Shown one piece after another: positions 25,996 through 36,354 of a DNA stretch of 64,000 bases (the stretch's first letter is position 1; each line of letters begins with the position of its first letter). This stretch comes from Pseudomonas sp. B21-015 (GTDB taxonomy: Bacteria > Pseudomonadota > Gammaproteobacteria > Pseudomonadales > Pseudomonadaceae): contig NZ_CP087196.1 of the NCBI RefSeq assembly GCF_024749285.1, forward strand, positions 5,456,001-5,520,000. The letters are read 5' to 3'. Under the pieces are notes generated by a model. It was given only the letters and a program-made list of their open reading frames with translations, was not told the DNA's origin and did not search any database. Made by a program: the position numbers and the translations under genes.

Positions 25996-26904
25996 ATGCT
26001 GGATTTTCTACCTGCCCCCGTGCGCGGCGTGATCGCCTCGCTGCTGTTGGCGCTGAACACGATTGCCTGCTGCACCCCGCTGTTCGTGGTGGCGATCTTC
26101 AAACTGCTGCTGCCCTTCCCCGCCGCCCAGCGTCTCACCAACTGGCTGATGGGCCATATCCACGAAACCTGGATCAGCAACAACAAAGCCTGGATGGACT
26201 TGCTCGGGCACACGCGCTGGCAACTCAGCGGGCTGGAAGGTCTGGACTATCAGCACTCGTACCTGATCACCAGCAACCACCAGAGCTGGGTCGACATCAT
26301 GGTGTTGCAGTACGTGCTCAACCGTCGCATCCGCCCGCTGAAGTTCTTTCTCAAACAGGAACTGATCTGGGTCCCGGTGATTGGTCTGGCGTGGTGGGCG
26401 CTCGGTTTTCCGTTCATGAAGCGTTACTCCAAGGCCTATCTGGAAAAGCACCCGGAGAAGAAAGGCAAAGACCTGGAAACCACCCGCAAGACCTGCGACA
26501 AGTTCCGCAATAACCCGGTGGGGATTTTCAACTTCGTCGAAGGCACGCGCTTCACCGAGGGCAAACACGTACAGCAGAGCTCACCGTTCCGCTACCTGCT
26601 CAAGCCGAAAGCGGGCGGCATTGCGTTCGTGCTGGATGCCATGGGGGACCAGCTGGAAGGCATCATCAACGTGACCATCCACTACCCGGCGGGGCGCCCG
26701 GGTTACTGGGATTTGCTCTGCGGTAATGTAAAAGACGTGGTGGTGCACTTTCAGGAGCTGAAGATTCCACCGCAGTTCATCGGCAAGAACTACGACCAGG
26801 ATGGGGTGTATCGCCTGGAGTTTCAGGGCTGGATCAATCAGCTGTGGAATGACAAGGATGCGCTGCTGGGGCAGATGCACCGTGAGCACACCGCCAAGGT
26901 TTGA
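25996..26904 (+). CDS. PlsC-type lysophospholipid acyltransferase (YihG-like)
   Basis: This 302-residue membrane protein has an N-terminal hydrophobic segment (VIASLLLALNTIACCTPLF) and the acyltransferase motifs NHQSWVD (HxxxxD, about 95-100) and NFVEGTRFTEGKH. Length and sequence type match YihG rather than the main PlsC. It probably transfers fatty acyl groups to lysophosphatidic acid at the inner membrane, tuning phospholipid composition. It starts on the base after the pta stop, so the two are coupled. Confidence 0.85.
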   Translation: MLDFLPAPVRGVIASLLLALNTIACCTPLFVVAIFKLLLPFPAAQRLTNWLMGHIHETWISNNKAWMDLLGHTRWQLSGLEGLDYQHSYLITSNHQSWVDIMVLQYVLNRRIRPLKFFLKQELIWVPVIGLAWWALGFPFMKRYSKAYLEKHPEKKGKDLETTRKTCDKFRNNPVGIFNFVEGTRFTEGKHVQQSSPFRYLLKPKAGGIAFVLDAMGDQLEGIINVTIHYPAGRPGYWDLLCGNVKDVVVHFQELKIPPQFIGKNYDQDGVYRLEFQGWINQLWNDKDALLGQMHREHTAKV

Positions 26905-26922
26905 GGCGCTTGTACCGGCCTC

Positions 26923-27015
26923 TTCGCGGGCAAGCCCGCTCCCACAGTGGTTCTCTGTGAAACGCAAATTCTGTATCCGCTAAAGATCCCTGTGGGAGCG
27001 GGCTTGCCCGCGATG
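26923..27015. repeat. REP pair in outward arrangement
   Basis: Two CGGGCAAGCCCG-type arms flank a non-conserved spacer (GTTCTCTGTGAAACGCAAAT). The order is reversed relative to standard REPINs, as at 21058. It lies between the convergent acyltransferase and cysNC genes. Confidence 0.75.
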
Positions 27016-27031
27016 GCGATCTCAAGGACAC

Positions 27032-27070
27032 AAAAAAACCCGCAGACGATCACTCATCTGCGGGTTTTTT
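27032..27070. terminator. Bidirectional terminator at the end of cysNC
   Basis: A CCCGCAGA/TCTGCGGG stem around a ten-base loop is flanked by seven A and six T, so it works on both strands. It ends cysNC 16 bases after its stop codon. Confidence 0.85.
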
Positions 27071-27085
27071 ATTTGCAGCTAACGC

Positions 27086-28984
27086 TTAGATCGCACCACG
27101 CTTACGCAGCAGATCCAGCACTTGCTTGACGCTTTCTTCCAGCGACAGCGACTGGGTGTCGATCACCAGATCGGCATTCAGCGGCACGTCGTACGGGAAG
27201 GATTCGCCCGGGATGTTATCGCCACCCGCCGCGTACAGACCTTGCGGATCACGCTCGGCACAGACCGTCGGAGAGGCCTGGACGTAAACCGTCAGCAGAC
27301 GCTCCTTGCCGATCAGCTCCCTGGCCTGCTCACGACCTTCGGCACTCGGGGCAACAAACGCCGCCAGTGTCAGCAAACCGGCTTCGTTGAACTGACGCGC
27401 AACGTGCGCCGCACGACGCCAGTTTTCGGTACGCCCGGCGCGATCATTTGGCAGACCTTTGTTCAGGTCATGACGCAGGTTCTGGCCATCGAGCACAAAC
27501 ACCGCACGGCCCAGGTCGAACAGCTTGCGTTCAACCGCGTAGGCCAGGGTGCTTTTGCCAGCACCGGACAGGCCGCTGAACAACACAGTGGCCGGTTGCT
27601 GGCCGAAGCGCTGAGCGCGTTCTTCGGTGGCCACGTGCGCCAGTTTGCCGTGGTGGGTGCTGCTGCCATGGCTCAACGGCTGGGCGATGATCATGCCGGC
27701 CGCGACCGTGCCGTTGGTCAGTCGATCGATGACGATGAACGAACCAGTGGTGCGGTTGCTGTCGTAACCGTCCAGCGCGATAGCCGCGTCGAGGCTGATC
27801 TTGACCCGACCGATCTCGTTCAGTTGCAGCGAGCTGGCTGGCCCTTCGGCCAAGGTGTTCACGTCCACGCGATTAACGATGCTGGTGATCGAACCCGGCA
27901 CGTAAGTCGTGGCACGCTTGATGTCGTATTTCTTGCCCGGCAGCATCGGCTCTTCGGCCATCCACACCAGCATGGCGTCGAAGGCGTCAGTCACTTGCGG
28001 CTTGTTGTCGGCGTGCACCAGCAAGTCGCCGCGGGAGATGTCGATCTCGTCTTCCATGGTCAGCGTCACCGCTTGACCAGGGCCTGCATGCTCCAGCTCA
28101 CCTTCGAAGGTGACAATGGATTTCACGCGGCTGCTCTTGCCCGACGGCAGCACAACGACTTCGTCGCCCTTGTGCACGATGCCGCTGGCCAGGGTGCCGG
28201 CGAAACCACGGAAGTTCAGGTTCGGACGGTTGACGTACTGCACCGGGAAACGCAGGTCGGTGTAGTTGCGGTCGCTGGCGATTTCGACGGTTTCGAGGAT
28301 TTCCATCAGCGACTGGCCGGTGTACCACGGCGAGCGCTCGGACTTGTTCACCACGTTGTCGCCCTTGAGCGCGGACATCGGCACGAACGCCATGGTGCTC
28401 GGCTTGAACGCGATGCCTTCGGCGAACTTCAGGTAATCGGCCTTGATCGACTCGAACACGCTTTCGTCGAAGCCGTTGAGGTCCATCTTGTTGATGGCGA
28501 CCACGATGTGCTTGATGCCCAGCAACGAGGCGATAAAGCTGTGGCGACGGGTCTGGGTCTGCACGCCGTAACGGGCGTCGACCAGGATGATCGCCAGGTC
28601 ACAGGTGGACGCACCGGTGGCCATGTTGCGGGTGTACTGCTCATGGCCGGGGGTATCGGCGATGATGAATTTGCGCTTGGCGGTAGAGAAATAGCGGTAG
28701 GCGACATCGATGGTGATGCCCTGCTCACGCTCGGCCTGCAAGCCGTCGACCAGCAACGCCAGGTCGATGTCTTCGCCGGTGGTGCCGACTTTTTTCGAGT
28801 CGCGGGTAATGGCTTCCAGGTGATCTTCGTAGATCATTTTGGAGTCGTGCAGCAGGCGCCCGATCAGGGTGCTCTTGCCGTCGTCGACGTTGCCACAAGT
28901 CAGAAAGCGCAGCATTTCCTTGCGTTCGTGCTGGCCCAGGTAGGCGAGGATGTCCTCGCTGATCAAATCAGATGCGTGCGACAT
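27086..28984 (-). CDS. cysNC: Sulfate adenylyltransferase subunit 1 / adenylylsulfate kinase
   Basis: This 632-residue fusion protein has an N-terminal EF-Tu-like GTPase with [17 protein letters not shown] (about 31-47), DTPGHEQYT and NKMD, which powers APS formation with CysD. The C-terminal 180 residues are APS kinase, with [18 protein letters not shown] and [14 protein letters not shown], converting APS to PAPS. The fused form is normal in Pseudomonas. AAGGGG precedes the start, nine bases after the cysD stop. It acts in cytoplasmic sulfate assimilation. Confidence 0.96.
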   Translation of the reverse strand: MSHASDLISEDILAYLGQHERKEMLRFLTCGNVDDGKSTLIGRLLHDSKMIYEDHLEAITRDSKKVGTTGEDIDLALLVDGLQAEREQGITIDVAYRYFSTAKRKFIIADTPGHEQYTRNMATGASTCDLAIILVDARYGVQTQTRRHSFIASLLGIKHIVVAINKMDLNGFDESVFESIKADYLKFAEGIAFKPSTMAFVPMSALKGDNVVNKSERSPWYTGQSLMEILETVEIASDRNYTDLRFPVQYVNRPNLNFRGFAGTLASGIVHKGDEVVVLPSGKSSRVKSIVTFEGELEHAGPGQAVTLTMEDEIDISRGDLLVHADNKPQVTDAFDAMLVWMAEEPMLPGKKYDIKRATTYVPGSITSIVNRVDVNTLAEGPASSLQLNEIGRVKISLDAAIALDGYDSNRTTGSFIVIDRLTNGTVAAGMIIAQPLSHGSSTHHGKLAHVATEERAQRFGQQPATVLFSGLSGAGKSTLAYAVERKLFDLGRAVFVLDGQNLRHDLNKGLPNDRAGRTENWRRAAHVARQFNEAGLLTLAAFVAPSAEGREQARELIGKERLLTVYVQASPTVCAERDPQGLYAAGGDNIPGESFPYDVPLNADLVIDTQSLSLEESVKQVLDLLRKRGAI

Positions 28985-28993
28985 GACAACCCC

Positions 28994-29911
28994 TTAGAAA
29001 TAACCCTGACGTTTCTTTTCTTCCATGGAACCGGCGCCATCGTGATCGATGACTCGGCCCTGGCGTTCGGAAGTTCGCGTCAGGAGCATTTCCTGAATGA
29101 TGTCGGTCAGGCTGGTGGCCTCGGACTCGACAGCACCGGTCAACGGGTAGTCGCCCAGTGTACGGAAACGGACCTTTTTCTTGACGATGCGCGCCTTGTC
29201 TTCGTCGCTCAGGTGATTGAGCAGGCGCTCGTCGTCGATCATGATCCAGGTGCCGTTCATCTCGATGACATCACGCTCGGCAGCGAAATACAGCGGCACG
29301 ATCGGGATGCCTTCGAGGTAGATGTACTGCCAGATGTCCAGCTCGGTCCAGTTCGACAACGGGAATACGCGGATCGATTCGCCCTTGTTGACCTTGCCGT
29401 TGTAGACGTTCCACAGCTCCGGGCGCTGGTTTTTCGGGTCCCAGCGGTGCTTGCTGTCACGGAAGGAATACACGCGCTCTTTGGCCCGGGACTTCTCTTC
29501 GTCGCGACGGGCGCCACCGAATGCGGCATCGAAGCCATACTTGTCGAGGGCCTGTTTGAGGCCTTCGGTCTTCATGATGTCGGTGTGCTTGGCACTGCCG
29601 TGGGTGAGCGGGTTGATACCCTGCGCAACACCCTCGGGGTTGACGTGTACCAGCAGGTCCAGGCCGAGCTCTTCGACCATGCGGTCGCGGAACGCGTACA
29701 TTTCCTTGAACTTCCACTGGGTGTCGACGTGCATCACCGGAAACGGAAGTTTGCCCGGGAAGAATGCCTTGCGCGCAAGATGCAGCATTACGGCGGAGTC
29801 TTTACCGACGGAGTACAGCATCACCGGGTTATCGAACTCGGCGGCGACCTCGCGGATGATGTGGATGCTTTCGGCCTCCAGCTGTTTCAGATGCGTCAGT
29901 TTGTCGACCAT
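28994..29911 (-). CDS. cysD: Sulfate adenylyltransferase subunit 2
   Basis: This 305-residue PP-loop protein has the motif [18 protein letters not shown] (about 33-50) and [16 protein letters not shown]. It forms adenylyl sulfate from ATP and sulfate with the GTPase CysNC, encoded next in the operon. The promoter region is the 100 bases left of the REPIN; it holds a perfect GTATAT-GA-ATATAC palindrome that may be a regulator site. CysB control is expected from the family but no textbook CysB site is evident. Confidence 0.96.
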   Translation of the reverse strand: MVDKLTHLKQLEAESIHIIREVAAEFDNPVMLYSVGKDSAVMLHLARKAFFPGKLPFPVMHVDTQWKFKEMYAFRDRMVEELGLDLLVHVNPEGVAQGINPLTHGSAKHTDIMKTEGLKQALDKYGFDAAFGGARRDEEKSRAKERVYSFRDSKHRWDPKNQRPELWNVYNGKVNKGESIRVFPLSNWTELDIWQYIYLEGIPIVPLYFAAERDVIEMNGTWIMIDDERLLNHLSDEDKARIVKKKVRFRTLGDYPLTGAVESEATSLTDIIQEMLLTRTSERQGRVIDHDGAGSMEEKKRQGYF

Positions 29912-30016
29912 GGCTACTCACGAAAACGATCTTATGGACGGCCTTCGGGCCGTGTTCGAGCGGGGAATCCTAGCACAGCGCCCCCTTCTAATCAGGACGG
30001 CGGCTAGATCGAAAGA

Positions 30017-30030
30017 GTATATGAATATAC
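30017..30030 (-). promoter_or_regulatory. Palindrome upstream of cysD
   Basis: GTATATGAATATAC is a perfect inverted repeat (six-base arms, two-base centre) about 105 bases before cysD. It could be part of the promoter or an operator. The evidence is only symmetry and position. Confidence 0.3.
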
Positions 30031-30053
30031 CTGCCCGTTCGGGTGTATGAGCA

Positions 30054-30145
30054 CCTGTGGGAGCGAGCCTGCTCGCGATAGCGGTGTGTCAGTGACATGA
30101 ATGTCGAATGTGACGCAGCCATCGCGAGCAGGCTCGCTCCCACAG
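30054..30145. repeat. REPIN element, CGAGCAGGCTCG subtype
   Basis: Arms CCTGTGGGAGCGAGCCTGCT and complement flank a spacer with GACATGAATGTCGAATGTGA. It lies between the cysD promoter and the Nif3-like gene. Confidence 0.85.
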
Positions 30146-30180
30146 TTGAATTGCGGTGTTAAGTGAAAATCTGTACAGCA

Positions 30181-30939
30181 TCAAATAGGGTTCGGGCAAT
30201 CGATGAAGATGTGCTCGAGGGCAAAACGTCGCGCCAGGTAATCGCCCAACGCCTGCACACCGTAACGCTCGGTGGCATGGTGGCCGGCGGCGATGAAGCT
30301 GATGTCGTTTTCCCGGGCGCTGTGGAACGTCTGCTCGGAGGCTTCGCCGCTGAGGTACAGATCGACGCCAGCCAACACTGCCTGATCAATGTAACCCTGG
30401 CCGCCACCGGTGCACCAGCCGACCCGACGAATCATCTCGCTGCCTTCGATCAGCAACGGCTCGCGCCCCATGACTTCCTGCACGCGGCGGGCGAAATCGC
30501 GGGGGGTCATCGGTTCGCTCAACGAGCCGACCAGCCCGACGACTTTCAGATTGTCCGGATCCAGCGGGCCTTCGACGGTGATGTCCAGTTGCCGGGCAAG
30601 CTGCACGTTGTTCCCGACTTCCGGGTGCAGGTCCAGCGGCAAGTGATAAGACAGCAGACTGATGTCGTGCTTGAGCAGGGTTTTCAACCGGCGCTGCTTC
30701 ATGCCGGTGATGCACGGGTTCTCGCCTTTCCAGAAATAGCCGTGATGCACCAGCACCAGATCGGCCTGGGCCTCGACCGCGGCGTCCAGCAGCGCCTGGC
30801 TGGCGGTGACACCGCTGACGATGCGCATCACTTGCGGCCGGCCTTCGACCTGCAAGCCGTTGGGGCAGTAATCGGCGATCTTCGCACTTGCCAGGTAACG
30901 GTCGGCTTCTTCGACCAGGGTGCTCAGGGCGACGGCCAT
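30181..30939 (-). CDS. Nif3-like dinuclear metal centre protein
   Basis: This 252-residue protein of the NIF3/DUF34 family has metal-ligand patterns LVLVHHGYFWKG (about 62-73) and FIAAGHHATERYG near the C-terminus. Family members form hexameric rings with a two-metal site; their reaction is not firmly known, and GTP cyclohydrolase I type 2 annotation is unreliable. Adjacent to algW and the cysD operon, as in P. aeruginosa. It is transcribed divergently from algW. Confidence 0.9.
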   Translation of the reverse strand: MAVALSTLVEEADRYLASAKIADYCPNGLQVEGRPQVMRIVSGVTASQALLDAAVEAQADLVLVHHGYFWKGENPCITGMKQRRLKTLLKHDISLLSYHLPLDLHPEVGNNVQLARQLDITVEGPLDPDNLKVVGLVGSLSEPMTPRDFARRVQEVMGREPLLIEGSEMIRRVGWCTGGGQGYIDQAVLAGVDLYLSGEASEQTFHSARENDISFIAAGHHATERYGVQALGDYLARRFALEHIFIDCPNPI

Positions 30940-30982
30940 AAAAGACTCCTAAATATCCCGTTCAGAGGCACGCGCGGCCTCG

Positions 30983-30988
30983 TATAAT
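30983..30988 (+). promoter_or_regulatory. -10 box of algW
   Basis: A perfect TATAAT hexamer lies 53 bases before the algW start in the divergent intergenic region. The -35 region is weak. Confidence 0.55.
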
Positions 30989-31041
30989 GCGCCACATTAT
31001 GGGCGGTCTCATACCGCCTGCAACCTCTCAGGACGTGCTTA

Positions 31042-32202
<1,161 letters not shown>

Positions 32203-32204
32203 GC

Positions 32205-32238
32205 CCGTAGGCGCTGCCGAAGGCTGCGATCTTTTTAC
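32205..32238. repeat. Half copy of the GCTGCCGAAGGCTGCGATC repeat
   Basis: GTAGGCGCTGCCGAAGGCTG followed by CGATCTTTTT repeats one arm of the elements at 22354 and 50579. With its T run it may help end algW transcription. Confidence 0.6.
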
Positions 32239-32274
32239 GCCTTCAGCAGCCCTATAACGCCCGAACTGTTAACA

Positions 32275-32337
32275 GCATACATTCTCATTAAGCATGTTAT
32301 ATTGTTTCAATATCACTATTGGGAACAACATAACATG
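32275..32337 (+). promoter_or_regulatory. Metal-regulator-like sites upstream of the TonB receptor
   Basis: ATACATTCTCATTAAG (32277-32292) reads TTAATGAGAATG on the other strand, like a Fur half-box. ATGTTATATT (32294-32303) equals the left half of a Zur-type site, and ATAACATG recurs at 32330-32337 over the start codon as its inverted partner. An ATATTG-TTT-CAATAT palindrome lies between them. Fur or Zur control is likely; sequence alone does not decide which. Confidence 0.45.
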
Positions 32338-34440
32338 TCGTCTCGAACAATGGCTTCCCTGGCCGGTTTGGCCCTCGGTCTGCTGGGGGATCCAGTCTTC
32401 GCCGAAGAACCCCAAACCGTTGAACTGGACGCCATCAGCGTCACCTCCGATTACGAGTCCTCCACCGGCCCGGTCAAGGGCTATCGTGCAACACGCTCTT
32501 CCAGCGCGACCAAAACCGACACCGCCCTTCGCGACATCCCGCAATCGATCAGCGTGATTCCCGTCAGCGTGCTCAAGGACCTGGGCAGCACCCATGTCGA
32601 GCGCGCGCTGGATTTTGCCGGCGGTGTGTCGAAGCAGAACAACTTCGGCGGCCTGACGCTCTACGAATACAGCGTACGCGGCTTCACCACCTCGGAGTTC
32701 TACAAGGACGGCTTCAGCGCCAACCGCGGCTATCCAAGTACGCCGGACGTGGCCAACATCGAACGCATCGAAGTGCTCAAAGGCCCGGCCGCCAGCCTCT
32801 ATGGGCGCGGCGATCCGGGCGGTACGGTGAACATCGTCACCAAGAAACCCCAGCCCGAGGCATTCACCACGCTGCAAACCAGTGCTGGCAGTTGGGATCG
32901 TTATCGCACCGCCGTGGACGTCAACACACCGCTGGATGATGCCGGCAACGTTCTGTCCCGGGTGAACCTGGCTGTCGAGGACAACCACAGCTTTCGCGAT
33001 CACGTCGACAGCCAGCGCGTGTTCGTTGCACCTTCGTTCAGCTGGCAGCTGAACCCGGACACCAGCCTGTTGGTCGAGAGCGAGTTCGTCCGCCACAGCT
33101 CGACATTCGATCGTGGCATCGTCGCGCCAGACAATAAGTGGAGCGGCGTCTCCCGCTCGACCTTCCTCGGCGAACCCAACGACGGCAACATCGACAACCA
33201 CAACAACCTGCTGCAAGCCGCGCTCGAACATCAGCTCGACGACAGCTGGAAGCTGCGCCTGGCCAGCCATTACAAGGAAGGCAAGCTCTGGGGCTTCGCT
33301 TCCGAAAATCGTCCATTGAACGCCGACGGCCACACCCTCAACCGCCGCTACCGCGAGCGCGATACCAACTGGCATGACAGCATTACGCAACTCGAACTGC
33401 GCGGCCTGTTCGACATCGGCAGCTGGCAACACGAACTGCTGATCGGCAGCGAGTACGAGAATTTCCGCAAGAACGAACGGGTCACGACCATTGCCGGCGG
33501 CCCCTACGCCATCGATATCTATCAGCCGATCTACGGCCAGCCGAAACCCAATGGCGTGCGCTCGGGGAGCGACTTCTTCGAGCATGTCGAAAGTCAGGCG
33601 CTGAATCTTCAAGACCAGATCGTTTTCACCGACAAACTGCGCGGCATGCTCGGTGTGCGCTTTGAACATTTCGAACAAAGCATCGACGATCACAGCCGCA
33701 ATGCGACCAGCCGCCAGCGCCACGATGCGCTGACTCAACGGGCTGGCCTGCTCTACCAACTGACGCCCGAAGTGGGGTTGTTCGCCAACGCTTCCACCTC
33801 GTTCAAACCGAACAATGGCCTGGATGCCGCCGGCAAATCCTTCGATCCGGAAGAAGGCGTCGGCTATGAAGTCGGGATCAAGAGCGAGCTGTTCGACGAT
33901 CGCTTGAGCAGCACCCTCGCCGTCTTCCATATCGACAAGGAAAACGTCCTGGCCCTCGACCCGGGCACCGACTCCAGCCGTGCCATGGGCAAGGCCCGCA
34001 GCCAGGGCGTCGACCTGCAAGTCACCGGGCAAGTGACCGACGCCGTGCGAGTGATCGGTGCCTTCGCTTACATCGACGCCGAAGTCACCCAAGGTGACAA
34101 AGTCATTCCCACCGGCAGCCGGATTCTCGGCGTGGCTAAGCGCAGCGGCAGCTTGCTGGGGGTTTATGAATTTCAGGATGGTCATTTGCGCGGCTCGGAC
34201 CTCGGCGCCGCGTTCACCTATGTCGGCGATCGCTCGGGGGAAGCCGGCAGCGATTTCGAACTGCCGGCCTACCACACCGTCGACCTGCTGGCCCATTACA
34301 AGGCCAGCGAAAACGTCACCGTGGGCCTGAACCTGAACAACCTTTTCGACGAGAAATACTTCGAGCGCTCCTACAGCAACTACTGGGTCAACCCCGGCGA
34401 GCCGCGCAATTTCACCGTCAGCCTGACACTCAACCTGTAA
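32335..34440 (+). CDS. TonB-dependent outer-membrane receptor
   Basis: From the ATG at 32335 the protein is 701 residues, with a signal peptide (MSSRTMASLAGLALGLLGDP, cleavage after VFA). The plug domain (TDTALRDIPQSISVIPVSVL, IERIEVLKGPAASLYGRGDP, GGTVNIVTKKP) belongs to the siderophore-receptor subfamily. The 22-strand barrel follows and ends in VSLTLNL rather than the usual terminal Phe or Trp. It imports a metal chelate using TonB energy. The downstream DUF4198 gene, 14 bases away, is found with Ni, Co or Zn uptake as well as iron, so the ligand is open. The pair sits between algW and hisC, which are neighbours in P. aeruginosa. Confidence 0.9.
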   Translation: MSSRTMASLAGLALGLLGDPVFAEEPQTVELDAISVTSDYESSTGPVKGYRATRSSSATKTDTALRDIPQSISVIPVSVLKDLGSTHVERALDFAGGVSKQNNFGGLTLYEYSVRGFTTSEFYKDGFSANRGYPSTPDVANIERIEVLKGPAASLYGRGDPGGTVNIVTKKPQPEAFTTLQTSAGSWDRYRTAVDVNTPLDDAGNVLSRVNLAVEDNHSFRDHVDSQRVFVAPSFSWQLNPDTSLLVESEFVRHSSTFDRGIVAPDNKWSGVSRSTFLGEPNDGNIDNHNNLLQAALEHQLDDSWKLRLASHYKEGKLWGFASENRPLNADGHTLNRRYRERDTNWHDSITQLELRGLFDIGSWQHELLIGSEYENFRKNERVTTIAGGPYAIDIYQPIYGQPKPNGVRSGSDFFEHVESQALNLQDQIVFTDKLRGMLGVRFEHFEQSIDDHSRNATSRQRHDALTQRAGLLYQLTPEVGLFANASTSFKPNNGLDAAGKSFDPEEGVGYEVGIKSELFDDRLSSTLAVFHIDKENVLALDPGTDSSRAMGKARSQGVDLQVTGQVTDAVRVIGAFAYIDAEVTQGDKVIPTGSRILGVAKRSGSLLGVYEFQDGHLRGSDLGAAFTYVGDRSGEAGSDFELPAYHTVDLLAHYKASENVTVGLNLNNLFDEKYFERSYSNYWVNPGEPRNFTVSLTLNL

Positions 34441-34454
34441 AAGGAAAAATCACC

Positions 34455-35183
34455 ATGCAACAAGCTAAATCACTGGTTCTGCTGGGGCTGCTCGGCACGA
34501 TGTTTGCGACTCACGTCGCGGCCCATGGCCTGTGGACAGAACAACGTCGCGGCAATATCGAAGCCATCTATGGTGATGGCGCCGAGGACGACGCCTTCAA
34601 CGCGCAGAAAATCAGCGGTGCCTGGGCCTATGACGTCAACGGCAAAATGATCCCGGTGAGCGTGCAGCGCCTGGCCGACCACGCCCGCCTGCAACCGTTG
34701 AAACCACCGGCAGTGATGGCCGTGGCGCTGAACAACGGCATGTGGTCGCAGACCGCCGACAAAAAGTGGATCAACGAAGGGCGCAGCAAGGTGCCGGGGG
34801 CCATTGAGTCGACCCATACCTTCAAATACAGCCTGGCGATTTACCAGCCGGGGGCGAAGCTGCCGAAGCTCGATCAGATGAAATTGCTGATTCTGCCGGA
34901 GGTCGATCCGCTGACCGTTGGGCCGGGTAAGTCGTTGCCGGTTCGAGTGCTATTGGACGGTAAGCCGGCGGCGGGTGTAAAGCTGGTGGGCGACTATCGC
35001 AGCGCGCCCAATACCTTGAGCACAGAGACCGACGCAGAGGGTCGGGCGCAAGTATTGGTGCGTAATGAGGGGTTGAATGTGATTGCGGCGCAGATAGAAG
35101 TGCAGCTCAAGGACAATCCGGATGTGGCGACGCGCGGGCTCTTCAGCTCGTTGACGTTCCTGGGCGAACCGCATCACGAGTAA
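34455..35183 (+). CDS. DUF4198 periplasmic protein (possible metal-binding)
   Basis: This 242-residue protein has a signal peptide (MQQAKSLVLLGLLGTMFATH) with a likely cut after VAA, so the mature chain would begin HGLWTEQRRG with an N-terminal histidine. That is typical of DUF4198/COG5266 proteins, linked to cobalt or nickel transport, where the terminal His may be a metal ligand. The C-terminal 90 residues look like an Ig-like beta domain (GKSLPVRVLLDGKPAAGVKL). It is co-transcribed with the TonB-dependent receptor and probably handles the same metal in the periplasm. Function is inferred from context. Confidence 0.8.
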   Translation: MQQAKSLVLLGLLGTMFATHVAAHGLWTEQRRGNIEAIYGDGAEDDAFNAQKISGAWAYDVNGKMIPVSVQRLADHARLQPLKPPAVMAVALNNGMWSQTADKKWINEGRSKVPGAIESTHTFKYSLAIYQPGAKLPKLDQMKLLILPEVDPLTVGPGKSLPVRVLLDGKPAAGVKLVGDYRSAPNTLSTETDAEGRAQVLVRNEGLNVIAAQIEVQLKDNPDVATRGLFSSLTFLGEPHHE

Positions 35184-35193
35184 CCCACAAAAC

Positions 35194-35286
35194 CTTGTGG
35201 GAGCGAGCCTGCTCGCGATAGCGGTTTTGCATTCAACATCAATGCTGAATGTTATGGCCTCATCGCGAGCAGGCTCGCTCCAACAG
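35194..35286. repeat. REPIN element, CGAGCAGGCTCG subtype
   Basis: Arms CTTGTGGGAGCGAGCCTGCT and complement (with AACA for CACA at the end) flank CATTCAACATCAATGCTGAA. It separates the convergent DUF4198 and hisC genes. Confidence 0.85.
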
Positions 35287-35299
35287 GATCGGGGAAGCC

Positions 35300-36352
35300 T
35301 TACAGGTCGCCGAGGCCGTCGATCAGTGCCTGGTTCTGCTCCGGTGCGCCAATGGAGATCCGCAGGAACTGGGCAATCCGCTCCTGCTTGAAGTGCCGAA
35401 CGATCACGCCCTGTTCACGCAACTTCGCCGCCAGCCCTGCCGCATCGTGCTTCGGGTGACGGGCGAAAATGAAGTTCGCCGCCGACGGCAACACCTCAAA
35501 CCCCTTCGCTTCCAACTGCGCGACCACCTGCTCGCGACTCTCGATGACCAACCGGCAGGTCTTGTCGAAATACTCGCGATCTTCGAACGCCGCCGCAGCC
35601 CCGACAATCGCCAGGCGATCCAGCGGGTAGGAGTTGAAGCTGTTCTTGATCCGCTCCAGCGCCTCGATCAGGTCCGGGTGCCCCACCGCCAGGCCAACCC
35701 GCAGGCCCGCCAGCGAACGGGACTTGGACAGGGTCTGAGTCACCAACAGGTTCGGATAACGGTCCACCAGCGTGATCGCCGTTTCGCCACCGAAATCGAT
35801 GTAAGCCTCATCCACCACGACCACTGAATCCGGGCTGGCCTTGAGGATTTGCTCGACAGCGTCCAGCGCCAGCAGGCAACCGGTCGGTGCGTTCGGGTTA
35901 GGGAAAATGATCCCGCCATTCGGCTTGGCGTAGTCCGCCGGGTTGATCTGGAACTGCTCGTCCAGCGGCACCGCGTCGAACGCAATGCCGTACAGCCCGC
36001 AGTAAACCGGATAGAAGCTGTAGCTGATGTCCGGGAACAGCAGTGGTTTATCGTGTTGCAGCAAACCGTGAAAGATGTGCGCCAGGACTTCATCGGAACC
36101 GTTGCCGAGGAACACCTGATTGCTTTGCACGCCGTAGTATTTGGCAACGGCTTGTTTGAGCACGTCGCTGTTCGGGTCCGGGTACAGACGCAGGTTGTCG
36201 TTCAGCTCGGTTTGCATCGCCGCCAAGGCTTTAGGCGATGGGCCGTACGGATTTTCGTTGGTGTTGAGTTTCACCAGTTTCGCCAGTTTCGGCTGCTCGC
36301 CCGGCACGTAAGGCACCAGATTCTTGACGAACGGGCTCCAGAATTTACTCAT
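35300..36352 (-). CDS. hisC: Histidinol-phosphate aminotransferase
   Basis: This 350-residue fold-type I PLP enzyme begins [19 protein letters not shown], the HisC substrate region. The Schiff-base Lys is in [14 protein letters not shown] (about residue 210). It transfers the amino group from glutamate to imidazole acetol phosphate in histidine synthesis. It lies two bases from hisD, with hisG and murA upstream, the usual Pseudomonas order. A second HisC paralogue often exists in the genus, so a broader aminotransferase role is possible. Confidence 0.93.
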   Translation of the reverse strand: MSKFWSPFVKNLVPYVPGEQPKLAKLVKLNTNENPYGPSPKALAAMQTELNDNLRLYPDPNSDVLKQAVAKYYGVQSNQVFLGNGSDEVLAHIFHGLLQHDKPLLFPDISYSFYPVYCGLYGIAFDAVPLDEQFQINPADYAKPNGGIIFPNPNAPTGCLLALDAVEQILKASPDSVVVVDEAYIDFGGETAITLVDRYPNLLVTQTLSKSRSLAGLRVGLAVGHPDLIEALERIKNSFNSYPLDRLAIVGAAAAFEDREYFDKTCRLVIESREQVVAQLEAKGFEVLPSAANFIFARHPKHDAAGLAAKLREQGVIVRHFKQERIAQFLRISIGAPEQNQALIDGLGDL

Positions 36353-36354
36353 GT

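Noticed and set aside
27122..30007. Open frame of 961 codons on the plus strand over cysNC and cysD
   Set aside because: It lies opposite two certain genes and has no recognisable domain; long antisense frames are common in GC-rich DNA.
32269..34296. Open frame of 675 codons opposite the TonB receptor
   Set aside because: It is the antisense image of a certain receptor gene and has no domain pattern.
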